From Deltaproteobacteria bacterium (GTDB taxonomy: Bacteria; Myxococcota_A; Bradymonadia; UBA7976; VGTA01), in contig VGTA01000007.1 in the NCBI GenBank assembly GCA_016874875.1, positions 1 through 19,248 of the forward strand: 19,248 nucleotides of DNA. The letters are read 5' to 3'. The first letter of the stretch is position 1. Each line of letters begins with the position of its first letter. Shown here piece by piece: positions 6,738 through 14,802 of the stretch. Made by a program: the position numbers and the translations under genes. The notes under the pieces were generated by a model, which made no database searches, had not been told where the DNA came from, and saw nothing but the letters and a program-made list of their open reading frames with translations.

Positions 6738-7361
6738 GCACTTCGCGTAGAACTCCACCACGAGCTGGATGTTCAGCTCGGGGATGGGCGACGAGGTGGG
6801 CATCCCGGTGATGGTCGCCTCGCCCGAGGACGCGTCAAACGACATCCACTCAGGGCGGCTCAGGGCGAGCGAGGTGAGGGCGTTGGAGACGACCGTCAGC
6901 TCCACCTTCTGCTTGTTGGAGCGGTCGCGGAGGCTGATCTTGTCGTTCTCGCGCACGGAGAACGAGGCGATGTCCACCTTGCGGCCGTTCACGCAGATGT
7001 GCCCGTGGCTCACCAGCTGGCGCGCGGCGGGGATGGTGCGCGCGAAGCCGGCGCGGAACACCACGTTGTCGAGGCGGCGCTCGAGCAGCTCGATGATCTT
7101 GCCGCCCGTGGCGTCCTTGGAGGCGCGCGCGCGGGTCACGAGCAGGCGGAGCTGGCGCTCACCGAGCCCGTAGTTGTAGCGGATCTTCTGCTTCTCCTTG
7201 AGCTGACGGCCGTAGTCCGACTCGCGGCGGCGGCGCTTCTCGCTCTCGCCGTGCTCACCGGGGGGGGTCGGGCGGCGGTCCTTGCTCTTGCGAGTGAGAC
7301 CGGGGAGGTCGACGCCGAGCGACCGGAGGCGCTTGACGCGGGGGCCACTGTAACGAGACAT
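6732..7361 (-). CDS. rpsD: 30S ribosomal protein S4
   Basis: 209 residues, the usual S4 length. S4 binds the 5' domain of 16S rRNA early in small-subunit assembly and is involved in decoding fidelity. ATG 7361 gives the standard N-terminus MSRYSGPRVKRLRSLG and has AGGAG 6 nt upstream; a start at 7397 would only add 12 non-conserved residues. RRPTPPGEHG (29-38) and KQKIRYNYGLGERQLR (57-72) are typical, and the S4 RNA-binding domain (about 94-156) includes LERRLDNVVFRAGFA and ARQLVSHGHICVNGR. The N-terminus lacks the four cysteines of the zinc-binding form, so this is the C-minus type. It stands alone, not beside rpsM, rpsK or rpoA as in the common alpha operon. It is one of the few intact, low-repeat genes here, although a 17-bp duplication covers its stop codon. 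Confidence 0.98.
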   Translation of the reverse strand: MSRYSGPRVKRLRSLGVDLPGLTRKSKDRRPTPPGEHGESEKRRRRESDYGRQLKEKQKIRYNYGLGERQLRLLVTRARASKDATGGKIIELLERRLDNVVFRAGFARTIPAARQLVSHGHICVNGRKVDIASFSVRENDKISLRDRSNKQKVELTVVSNALTSLALSRPEWMSFDASSGEATITGMPTSSPIPELNIQLVVEFYAKCL

Positions 7362-7494
7362 GTGGGACTCCTGAGGGTGGGCGCGGGGCGCGCTCAAGGG
7401 TGGAGGCGTTTACATCTCCGCGCGGGGGCAGGAGTGTAGCCGGAGTTGGGGGGCGTCGCCGCTCCGCGCGAGGCGGAGGGGGGCGAGGCGAGGC

Positions 7495-7523
7495 GTTGTA
7501 CACGATCCGGCGGCCCCACGCAA
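7495..7523 (-). promoter_or_regulatory. candidate promoter for rpsD with a long leader
   Basis: On the minus strand TTGCGT (7518-7523) and TACAAC (7495-7500) are exactly 17 nt apart. Transcription from about 7488 would give a leader of roughly 125 nt before ATG 7361, long enough for a structured autoregulatory element such as S4 uses in other bacteria, though no known motif is recognisable. The 187-nt gap to the upstream VWA gene fits rpsD having its own promoter. Confidence 0.4.
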
Positions 7524-7548
7524 GCGATTCCGCGCGCCCTCCCCCCCC

Positions 7549-9759
7549 TCAGCGCGCCGAGCCCACCAGCGCCCGCGAGAGCGCGCGCGCCGCGCGGCGC
7601 CCCCCGCGCCCCCACACCTCGTCCACCGCCGCCGCCCCCGCCCCGCGCGCCGCCGCCAGCGAGTTGAGGCGCCCGCGGACGCCCTCCGCGAGGCGCCCCT
7701 CCCCCTCGGCGGCGCGGGCGAGGGCGGCGGCGTCGAGCTGCTGGGCGGCGACGCGGCGCACGTCCCAGTGCACCTCCCCGAGGGGCGCCACCTCCGCCGA
7801 CAGGCGCGCCGCCGCCGACGCGGAGGCGTTCTGCGCGCGCACCAGGTCCTTGTACTTGAGGTGCACCTCCGCCACGTCGCCGGGGCCTTCCACCCAGAGC
7901 GCGAGGGTGATGAAGTGCCGATCCCCGCCGTAGAAGGCCGGAATCACCACCTGCGCGCCCTCGTCGTCCTCGCCGCGGTCGGCGCGGATGCCGAGGCGCG
8001 CGCTCAGGCTGCGGTCCATGGCCACCTCGCGCGCCTTCACCGCCGCCGCCTGGCGCGTGCTGAGGGGGCGGCTGCCCACCACCTCGATCAGCTCCACCCC
8101 CTGCGCGAGCTTGACGCTCAGGCGCAGCAGGCGCGCCACCACGCGGGAGATGCGCTCAAACTCCTTGCGGACGAGGGCGCGCAGGGCGGGCTCAAAGGGC
8201 CCGCCCGCGTCCGCCGCCTCCCAGTAGCCGCCGTGGCCCGCCTCCGCCACCCGCCACAGCGCCCCCCCGAGGCGCGCGCGCCCCCCCCCGCCGCCCGCGT
8301 GGCGGTAGAGGACCGAGGTGAGCGCGCCGCTGGTGTTGAGGGCGTGCGCGGCGGCCTCGAGGGCCTCGCGCTCCTGGAGGCAGCCGGGGCCGCAGAGCAG
8401 GAGCGCCTCCTGCGCGCCTGGGGCGCGGTGCGGGTTGGCCGCCGCGGCCTCGAGCAGGTCGCCGGCGGCGCGCAGCCCCTCGGCGAGGGCTCCCCCCTCG
8501 CCTGGCGCGGCGCTAGGGAGCGCGATGAGCGCCTCGCGGAGCGCCTCTGGGCGGCGCGGCTCAAGGCGGATGGCGCCGCACACTACCCCCACCTCATCGA
8601 CGGGACTCAGCTCCGCGAGCAGCGGCGTGAGCGCCGACACGAGGTCGAGCGCCCCGCGCCCCTCACCCCAGCTCGGGTCCACCACCGCAACCACGCTCAG
8701 CGGCGGGCGGCGCCACCCGTAGCGCTCGCTGCCCTTGAGGCCCACCTGCAGCAGCACGCGGCGGGGGCCCTGCGCGGCGGGGTGGCTCAGCGCCACGCTC
8801 AGCGCCACCCCCCCCTCGGCGGGAGGGTCGAGCGGCGGCGCCTGCAGGCCCGCCCAGGGCGCCTCGAGGGCGCTCGCCACGTCCTCCGGGAGCGCCGCGC
8901 GCTCGCTCTCGAGACTCAGGTCGCCCCCCACGTAGGTGTTCTCGAAGTAGCCCTGGCGCGGCCAAAAGGCGCGCGGGCGGGGGCCGTCGAGGGCGTCGCG
9001 GAGGGGCAGGTGGGCGGCGAGGGCGTCGCGCGAGTAGGGGGCGTCGTCGCGCGCGCTCGGCAGGTCGTCATCGTGGCGCTCGTGGCGCTCGTGGCGCTCG
9101 TGGCGCTCTTGGCGCTCTTGGCGCTCGTGGCGCTCGTGGCGCTTGGCGCCCTCAACGCGACCGTCGATGGAGAGCGTCTGGGGCGCGTGATCCTCTTCGC
9201 TCAGCGACTCCCCGCGCGTTGACATAAGACCGAGAATCATCCGCTGCGACCGGCTTTGATCGTTGCGCGTCCTCTCGGAGTCTGCGAGCGCGTTGCCGGC
9301 GACGGCGCCGATGAGCGCGTGGAGGTGGAGCGCGGCGGGCGGCGGCGGCGAGGGCGACGGCGAGGGCGAGGGCGAGGGCTCCGCGGCGCCCTTCTCCTTG
9401 GCCTTCTCGGGCGCCTCGGCCTCCTCCTCCTCTGGCTTCTCTTGGCTCCAGGAGAGCTGCAAGCGCGGGACCTCATCGAGAGGTGTGTCGAGGGTGGGCG
9501 CTCGGGCGGGCTCAGTCTCAGTCTCAGTCTCAGTCTCAGTCTCAGTCTCAGTCTCAGTCTCAGGCTCAGGCTCAAGCGCCGACTTCGGCGCAGGTGGGGG
9601 GGCGGGGGGCGCGCCGGGCGACGGTGACGGGCGCGCCTCGCCGGCGACCACGGCGGTCGGCGCCTCGCTGGCGCGCAGGTCTAGGCACCCGTGCGCGCCC
9701 ACGAGCGCCGCCAGCGGCGCGCTCACGAGCGCGCGGCGCGCGCGCTCAAGCGTCCACAT
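7549..9759 (-). CDS. YfbK-like VWA-fold envelope protein with degenerate MIDAS
   Basis: 736 residues. ATG 9759 has AGGAG 8 nt upstream and overlaps the end of the upstream gene by 14 nt, implying translational coupling. The N-terminus (1-25) is a signal peptide ending in a marginal lipobox, GAHGC, so lipidation is uncertain. Residues about 30-230 are low complexity: Pro-rich, (TE)n, Glu/Lys-rich, (SP)n and HER repeats. Then YFENTYVGGDLSLE and RRVLLQVGLKG...RRPPLSVVAVVD lead into a VWA domain (about 350-520), and a C-terminal HFITLALWVEGPGDVAEVHLKYKDLV matches the post-VWA region of YfbK/DUF3520-type proteins. The MIDAS signature DxSxS reads DPSWG (from D361), the expected Thr loop reads APGEGGALAEGL, and the expected SDG reads LCGPGC, so metal binding is probably lost. 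Role unknown; likely a structural or protein-binding VWA partner of the membrane protein encoded just upstream. Confidence 0.85.
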   Translation of the reverse strand: MWTLERARRALVSAPLAALVGAHGCLDLRASEAPTAVVAGEARPSPSPGAPPAPPPAPKSALEPEPETETETETETETETETEPARAPTLDTPLDEVPRLQLSWSQEKPEEEEAEAPEKAKEKGAAEPSPSPSPSPSPPPPAALHLHALIGAVAGNALADSERTRNDQSRSQRMILGLMSTRGESLSEEDHAPQTLSIDGRVEGAKRHERHERQERQERHERHERHERHDDDLPSARDDAPYSRDALAAHLPLRDALDGPRPRAFWPRQGYFENTYVGGDLSLESERAALPEDVASALEAPWAGLQAPPLDPPAEGGVALSVALSHPAAQGPRRVLLQVGLKGSERYGWRRPPLSVVAVVDPSWGEGRGALDLVSALTPLLAELSPVDEVGVVCGAIRLEPRRPEALREALIALPSAAPGEGGALAEGLRAAGDLLEAAAANPHRAPGAQEALLLCGPGCLQEREALEAAAHALNTSGALTSVLYRHAGGGGGRARLGGALWRVAEAGHGGYWEAADAGGPFEPALRALVRKEFERISRVVARLLRLSVKLAQGVELIEVVGSRPLSTRQAAAVKAREVAMDRSLSARLGIRADRGEDDEGAQVVIPAFYGGDRHFITLALWVEGPGDVAEVHLKYKDLVRAQNASASAAARLSAEVAPLGEVHWDVRRVAAQQLDAAALARAAEGEGRLAEGVRGRLNSLAAARGAGAAAVDEVWGRGGRRAARALSRALVGSAR
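9073..9144. repeat. 9-bp tandem repeat encoding HER/QER
   Basis: Eight units of KtggcgctY (mostly gtggcgctc) run from 9073 to 9144 and encode alternating HER and QER triplets in the VWA protein. The period is in frame. The tract is highly charged and His-rich and lies in the disordered N-terminal third. Confidence 0.92.
9511..9570. repeat. hexanucleotide (ctcagt)n microsatellite
   Basis: Eight perfect ctcagt units (9511-9558) are followed by two ctcagg variants. On the minus strand they encode a Thr-Glu dipeptide run, preceded by Pro-Glu from the variant units, after the VWA protein's signal peptide. Perfect hexamer tracts of this length usually vary in copy number but keep the frame. Confidence 0.95.
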
Positions 9760-12700
9760 TCTGCGACTCCTGAGGCGCCTGCGCTCCCGCCGGCGCGGGC
9801 GCGCGGCGCGCGAGCAGCCACGCGACCCACCCCACCGCCGCCCACGCCGCGCCCGCCGCCAGCCCCACGCCGAGGGAGGCCTCGAGGAGGTCCACGGGGG
9901 CGCCGCTGAGGGCGCTCAGGTGGGCGGCGAGGGCGACGGCGGCGAGGAGGAGGGCGAGGCGCGCGGCGTGCGCGCGGCGGGGGGCGCGGGCGGGGCGCAG
10001 CAGCCCCCCCGCGCTGAGGAGCGCGAGGAGGGCGGCGAGGGCGTTGAGGGCGTAGGCGTAGGCCTTGGGGGCGCGCGGCGAGAAGCTCGCCGTGAGCGTG
10101 AGGGCGGGGGCGTCGGGGCGGAGCAGGTCGTAGCTGAAGCGCGCCTGCGCGGAGAGCTGGGGGAACTGTGGGTTGTGGACAGACGCGGCGTCCTCCTCAA
10201 GGCGCAGGGGGCCGCCGTGGGCGCGCAGGCGCCAGTCGCCCGAGAAGCGCAGCAGCCACGTGACGCCCGTGGTGTGCAGGTCGGAGCGCGGGGCCGTGAG
10301 CGCCGCCTCCCCCGCCTCGGCGGGCGGCGCGCTCGCGCGCTCGTAGATGAGCTCCACGCGCGACGCCTGGCGCTTGGGGATGGGCACGCTGATGTCGCCG
10401 CCCTCGTCCTGCGCGCGCACCGCCGCGCCGTTCACCCGCACCTCCTGCACCCGCGCCCCCTCGGGCAGCGTGAAGCGGGCGGCGAGGCGGTCTTGGTTCT
10501 CCACGTCGTAGGTCACCCGCTCGAGGCGCTGCCCGCTCAGGAGGAGGTCCGTCTCCACCACCAGGGCGCGGGCGCGCGCCGTGAGCGTCTCCACCACCTG
10601 GTGGCGCTTGAGGGCCACGCCGAGCGCCCACGGGCGCGTGAAGCGGTAGCCGTAGAGCAGCTCGCTCGAGCCGCGGAGGCGAATCGAGCGCGGCAGCTCC
10701 TCCACGGCCACCCGCCGCAGCGCGCTGGCGCGGTCGGGCTCGTCGGGCGTCACCTCGAGCCCCGCCTCCGCCGCCAGCCCCAGCTCCCCGCGCGTGAGCT
10801 CCGCGCCCTCCACCGCCAGCGTGGGCAGCGCCGCGCGCGCCGCGTCCCCCTGCACCAGCAGCTCCGTGTCCACGTTGAGCGTGAGGGCGCCCTCGAGGCG
10901 CCGCGTGAAGCGCACGAGGTAGCGCGCGCGCCCCTCGGCGTCACCCTCGGCGGCGGGGAGCAGCTCCACGCGGTTGAGACTCGGCCCCGTCACCTGCGGC
11001 TCCGCGCAGGCGCTCGGCAGACTCAGCGTCACCGCGTCCACGCGCCCGCTCTTGAGGTTGAGCAGCACCTGCGACTGCGCCCGAATGGAGCCCTCGCGCG
11101 CCGTGTAGAGCGTCTCCACCTGCGCGTCAAAGCGCAGGTCCTGCGCGCGCTCGGAGGTGGACGAGGTGAACAGCGCGCCGGGGGCCTGCACGTGGCGGAA
11201 GGCCTGCGACACCTTCTCGCCGGCCCTGAGCTGCAGCACGCGCTGCGGGAGCGCCTCCTGGCCCGTGGGCGAGAGGGTGCCGCTGGCCTCGGCGGGGGTG
11301 AAGCCCACGCGGTCGCCGTCGTAGAGCGCCACCACCCCCGACTGCTGAAAGGCGCCGAGGGGCGCCACGAGGGGCATCGCGATGCGCTCGCCGAGCGCCA
11401 CCACCCGCTGCCACTTGAGGCTGAGGGTGACGACGCCGGTCATGGGCGACCCAAAGTCGATCACCGCGCGCCGCGGGAGCGCCTCTCGCGCGCCGCCCTC
11501 TTGCGCGCTGCCCTGCGCGCCGCCCTGCGCGCTGCCCTGCGCGCCGCCCTGCGCGCCGCCCTGCGCGCCGCCCTGCGCCTCCTCCGGCGCCCCCTCCCCC
11601 GCCTCCTGCGCCGGCAGCGTCACCCAGCCGTCCACCCCCTCCCCCGACACGTGATAGAGCGCCACGCCCTCCGGAATCGCCACCTGCGCCCGCTCGAGGG
11701 CGCCGCGCATGACCTCGAGCTCCACGCGCGCCTCGCCCTTGAGCAGGCCCTCCTGCACGCTAAAGAGCTGGTAGGTCTCCGCCAAGAACTGCGCCGCGGC
11801 CTCCTCCGGGGCGGCGCGCTTCTCCGTCCAGGCGAGGGTGAGGGCGTCGAGCGGGGGGAGGTCGATGGCGGTGAGCGTGTGGGGGGCGCCGTCGCGCTCG
11901 GTGGGGGTGGAGAGGGCGGGGAGGGCGGGGGTGACGCTCACCTCGCGGGGGCCGGGCAGGGCGAGCTCGAGGCGCCCCATGGGGGCGGGGACGAGACGGA
12001 GGGCGAGGCGCGGCTGGCCGCCCTCGCGCGCGATGATGGCGCGCGTCTGCGTCTCCGCCACGTGGGCGCCCGGCGCCGCCACCCACACGGCGAGCCAGTC
12101 ACCCTCCGCGCGCACCACGGCGGGCGCGCCGTCGAGGGTGGCGCTGAGGAGCGCCTCGCCGGCGGGCGCCACGGGCACCCACTGGCGCGGGGAGTAGGTG
12201 ACGAGGCTCAGGCGCGCGCTGAGGTCCACCCCGTCGCCGCTCTGCGAGAGGGCGGCGCGGAGGTCGCGGCGCTGGTGGATGTGCGTGGGCTCGTCGTCGA
12301 GGAAGGTGAGCGCGAGGGCGCCGCTGAGGTCCACCTCGGCGCCGTCGGCGGCGGGCGGCGTGAGCTCGTAGGGGCCGGGGGCGTCGACCACGGCGACCGC
12401 GGCGCGGGGGGTGAGCGGGGTGGGGGCGAGCGCCACCCAGGCGCCGTGCTTGTGCCGGGTGAGGCGGGCGGGGTAGCGCATCTGGAGGCGCGCGCGGCCG
12501 AGGGTGGGCGCCACGAGGGCGCCGCCGCTCACCTCGGGGGTGACGGCGGCGCCGTCGAGGGTGAGGGTGAGGCCCGTGACGCTAGCGGGGGCGAGCGCCA
12601 CCCAGGCGCCCGCGCCGCCGCTCAGCGTGGCGCGCACCTCCACCCACAGCCAGCCGCTCGCGGCGGCCTCGGCGGCGTTGAGGGTGACGTGGGTGTCTGC

Positions 12701-13029
12701 CCAGGTCGCCAGCTCCCGCTCCCCGCGCGCCGCGCCGAGGAGCGCGCGGTAGGAGTCGAGGGTGAGGGTGACGCGCTGGGCGGGGGGCGCGGTGGGGTCG
12801 CCGGGCGAGGCGAGGGGCGCCGTGGGCTGCGCGTCGGCGAGCGGGGCGCGCGACCCGAGCAGCCCGAGCGGCCCGAGCGATCCGAGCAGCCCGAACAGCC
12901 CGAGCCGCCCGAGCCGCCCAGCAGCCCGAGCGGCCCGAGCGATCCGAGCAGCCCGAACAGCCCGAGCCGCCCGAGCCGCCCGAGCAGCGCGCGGCGGTCG
13001 GGTAGGGAGAGGGGGAGGGGGGAGGTCAC
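9746..13029 (-). CDS. large exported, C-terminally membrane-anchored protein, frameshifted in its signal peptide
   Basis: GTG 13029 has AGGAG at 13038-13042, 8 nt upstream, and starts MTSPLPLSLPDRRALLG, a signal-peptide n-region. A 62-bp exact tandem duplication (12858-12981) then shifts the frame; the continuing frame gives GLFGLLGSLGPLGLLGSR and a cleavage site PLADAQ, followed by about 1000 residues to TGA 9746. Removing one copy gives 3222 nt, exactly 1073 codons plus stop. As read, the start frame ends near 12622 after about 135 residues. The mature part is beta-rich and repetitive (ATLDGAPAVV, GDWLAVWVAAPGAHV, ARVQEVRVNGAAV, VPIPKRQASRVELIY), suggesting several beta-sandwich modules. 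Three hydrophobic segments near the C-terminus (about 10067-9805) would anchor it in the inner membrane with a short basic/Pro tail. No enzyme motif is visible. It is the first gene of an operon with the VWA protein and probably its partner (inference). Confidence 0.75.
11501..11572. repeat. 12-bp tandem repeat encoding GGAQ/GSAQ linker
   Basis: Six units of YtgcgcgcYgcc start at 11501 and run to 11572; on the minus strand they encode GGAQ and GSAQ tetrapeptides. The tract interrupts two beta-rich stretches of the large exported protein. A similar GGAQ/GQGA insertion is present in the lipoprotein at 14803-19208. Confidence 0.9.
12858..12981. repeat. exact 62-bp tandem duplication in a signal-peptide region
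   Basis: 12858-12919 and 12920-12981 are identical. Each copy encodes the hydrophobic core (GLFGLLGSLGPLGLLG in frame). Because 62 is not a multiple of three, the second core is read out of frame from the start codon, as GGSGGSGCSGCSDRS, which is not hydrophobic. The unit is itself built of 9-bp cccgagcNg-like subrepeats. Confidence 0.97.
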
Positions 13030-13047
13030 GCGGGGTTCTCCTGTGGG

Positions 13048-13137
13048 GTGAGGGTGAGCGCGGTGAGGGTGAGCGCGGTGAGGGTGAGCGCGGTGAGGGT
13101 GAGCGCGGTGAGGGTGAGCGCGGTGAGGGTGAGCGCG
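13048..13137. repeat. six perfect 15-bp tandem repeats between divergent operons
   Basis: gtgagggtgagcgcg is repeated six times without a mismatch (starts 13048, 13063, 13078, 13093, 13108, 13123). It lies 6 bp beyond the ribosome binding site of the large exported protein gene, within that gene's leader or promoter. On the minus strand the frame stays open through it, but there is no suitable start there, so it is treated as non-coding. Confidence 0.95.
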
Positions 13138-13310
13138 GCTCAACGCCCAAGGGCGGGCGCGCGGTCTCTTGAGGAGGGCGAGGGGTGTGAAAATATAGAC
13201 CACCGCCCTAAACTTTGCTCTAGTCTCTTGACCCCCGCGCCCCCCCCCGCGGCGCCGCGCCCCCCGCGCCGCGCCCCGCGCCCCGACGCCCCCTCAAAGG
13301 TGGAGGAGCC
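13138..13310. promoter_or_regulatory. divergent promoter region with an A+T-rich island
   Basis: The island at about 13187-13230 is the most A+T-rich stretch of the right half of the window. On the plus strand TTGAGG (13169-13174) and TATAGA (13194-13199), 19 nt apart, could drive the operon starting at 13311. On the minus strand TATATT (13192-13197) is a good -10 for the gene at 13029 but has no clear -35. The two would overlap, so the divergent operons might compete for polymerase. The ribosome binding site GGAGGAG for the plus gene is at 13302-13308. Confidence 0.35.
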
Positions 13311-14750
13311 ATGCCGACCGCTCGCCCCCGCGCGCTCCCCGCGCGCCCCTCCCGCTCCCCGCGCCCCCCCTCGCGCCTCAGCGCCCTCCTCAGCGCCCTC
13401 CTCAGCGCCCTCCTCAGCGCCCTCCTCAGCGCCCTCCTCAGCGCCCTCCTCAGCGCCCCGGGCGCCGCGTGGGCGCAAGACGCCAAGGAGGTGGCCAAGG
13501 CGGCCTACGCCGAGGGCAAGGCGGCCTTCGGGGCCGAGGACTGGCCCACCGCGCTGCAGCGGTTTGAGCGCGCCTACCAGGCCTACCCGCTCCCGCTCAT
13601 GCTCTTCAACATCGCCAGCTCCTACGAGCGCATGGGCGACCTGCCCGCCGCCCTTGAGCGCTACAAGCTGTTCGTGCAGACCGGCAAGGACACCGACGGG
13701 GACGCCGGCAAGAAGGTCAAGGAGCTCGAGGGGCGCCTGGCGGGGTGGGTGAGCGCGCGCGTGACGTCGCGCCCGGCGGGAGCGCAGGTGCGCGTGGGCG
13801 ACGCCCGATACCCAGCGCGCGCGCAGACCCCCGCCACGCTGCTGCTGCCCCCCAACCAAGACATCACGCTCCTCGTGTCGCTCGACGGGCACGAGGAGGC
13901 GCGGGTGGTGCGCCGTTTCGCCCCGGGCGAGCGCCCCGCGGTGGATGTGCCTCTCAAGGGCAAGCCCGCCTTCGTGCGCGTGATCGGCGCGCCGCGGGAG
14001 GCGGAGGTGCGCGCGGGGGGGCGCGCGTGGCGCGGCCTGCCCCTCACCGAGGACCTCGGCGTGGGCGTCCATGAGCTCGAGGTGGTGGCCGCCGGACACC
14101 TGCCTGAGCGCCGCGCCGTGACGCTCACGCCCGCGCACACGGCGGGCGCGCCGCTCGTGGTGGAGGTGTCGCTGAGCACGAGCGTGGGGGTGGGGCTGCT
14201 GAGCTTGACGGCGGACGAGGACGGGGCGGTGCTGTTCATCGACGGGCGCCCAGGCGGCCAGACGCCGCTCCGCGACCCCCTGCCGCTCCCCGAGGGCCGT
14301 CACCTCATCGAGCTCAAGGGCGCGGGGGGCGCCTTTGAGGAGTCGGTGGTGGTGAAGGCGGGCGAGACGGTGAGCGTGCGCGCCGCGCTGGGGCAGAGCG
14401 CCCTGCTGACTCGCCCGCGCGTCGGGCTGACGCTGGCGAGCGTGGGGGCGGCGGCGGTGGTGGCGGGGCTGGTGTCGGGGGCGCTAGCGCTGAGCGCCTC
14501 GAGCGCCCTCGACGAGTGCCGCGCCGATTTCCGCTGCGCCCGCAAGCAGGGCGAGCTCGACCGCGCGCAAGAGGTGCGCGCCTACGCCGGCGCCGCCGAC
14601 CTCCTCGTGGCGCTCGGCGCCGTGGTGGGCGGGGGCGGCGCCGCCCTCTACCTGCTCAGCCGCGAGGCGCCCCCGCCTGCCCCCCCCGCCACCCTCAACG
14701 TCACGCCCCTCCCCGGCGGCGCGGCGGCGGTGGGGATGTTCTCGTTTTGA
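13311..14750 (+). CDS. TPR-PEGA exported protein with C-terminal membrane segments
   Basis: 479 residues, intact. ATG 13311 has GGAGGAG just upstream. The signal peptide (1-56) has an Arg-rich n-region, a core of six LSAL repeats, and cleavage after GAAWAQ. Residues about 60-142 are a TPR-like helical pair (KAAYAEGKAAF, ALQRFERAYQAYPLPLMLFNIASSYERMGD, ALERYKLFV), the usual leader of myxobacterial PEGA proteins. Three PEGA-like beta domains follow: about 148-217 (VTSRPAGAQVRVGD), 220-292 (VIGAPREAEVRAGG) and 294-370 (LTADEDGAVLFIDGRPGGQTPL). Hydrophobic segments lie at about 380-405 and 437-458, with two Cys (DECRADFRCARK) in the loop between them. PEGA domains usually bind the cell surface or act as scaffold modules; this is likely an inner-membrane-anchored periplasmic scaffold. 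It is followed after 52 nt by the lipoprotein gene, probably in one operon. Confidence 0.9.
   Translation: MPTARPRALPARPSRSPRPPSRLSALLSALLSALLSALLSALLSALLSAPGAAWAQDAKEVAKAAYAEGKAAFGAEDWPTALQRFERAYQAYPLPLMLFNIASSYERMGDLPAALERYKLFVQTGKDTDGDAGKKVKELEGRLAGWVSARVTSRPAGAQVRVGDARYPARAQTPATLLLPPNQDITLLVSLDGHEEARVVRRFAPGERPAVDVPLKGKPAFVRVIGAPREAEVRAGGRAWRGLPLTEDLGVGVHELEVVAAGHLPERRAVTLTPAHTAGAPLVVEVSLSTSVGVGLLSLTADEDGAVLFIDGRPGGQTPLRDPLPLPEGRHLIELKGAGGAFEESVVVKAGETVSVRAALGQSALLTRPRVGLTLASVGAAAVVAGLVSGALALSASSALDECRADFRCARKQGELDRAQEVRAYAGAADLLVALGAVVGGGGAALYLLSREAPPPAPPATLNVTPLPGGAAAVGMFSF
13377..13460. repeat. 12-bp tandem repeat forming the signal-peptide core
   Basis: Six perfect ctcagcgccctc units (13377-13448) and a seventh degenerate one encode LSAL x6 plus LSAP. 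This is the hydrophobic core of the TPR-PEGA signal peptide. The period is in frame, so slippage would change core length by four residues at a time. Confidence 0.97.
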
Positions 14751-14764
14751 GTTTTGAGTTTTGA
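14744..14764. repeat. 7-bp triple repeat placing stop codons in all three frames
   Basis: gttttga occurs three times in a row (14744, 14751, 14758). The first supplies the stop of the TPR-PEGA gene (14748-14750); the next two place TGA at 14755 and 14762, in the other two frames. Confidence 0.95.
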
Positions 14765-14802
14765 GTTACTTAACCTCTCGACGCCCTTCATGAGGTGAGC
14801 AG

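Noticed and set aside
9263..13051. Very long open frame (1262 codons) on the plus strand opposite the large exported protein
   Set aside because: Its composition is Arg/His/Leu/Glu-rich with no recognisable fold. The minus strand has a signal peptide region, beta motifs, C-terminal membrane helices and an operon overlap.
13048..13137. CRISPR array
   Set aside because: The 15-bp units are directly adjacent with no spacers, and no cas gene is present.
13048..13203. Coding N-terminal extension of the large exported protein (SPRSPS repeats)
   Set aside because: The frame is open only through the repeats, has no credible start or ribosome binding site, and lies upstream of a good GTG with AGGAG at 13029.
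14773..14796. Hairpin ACCTC/GAGGT that would hide the ribosome binding site of the 14803 gene
   Set aside because: The stem is only 5 bp with a 14-nt loop, so it is probably too weak to matter.
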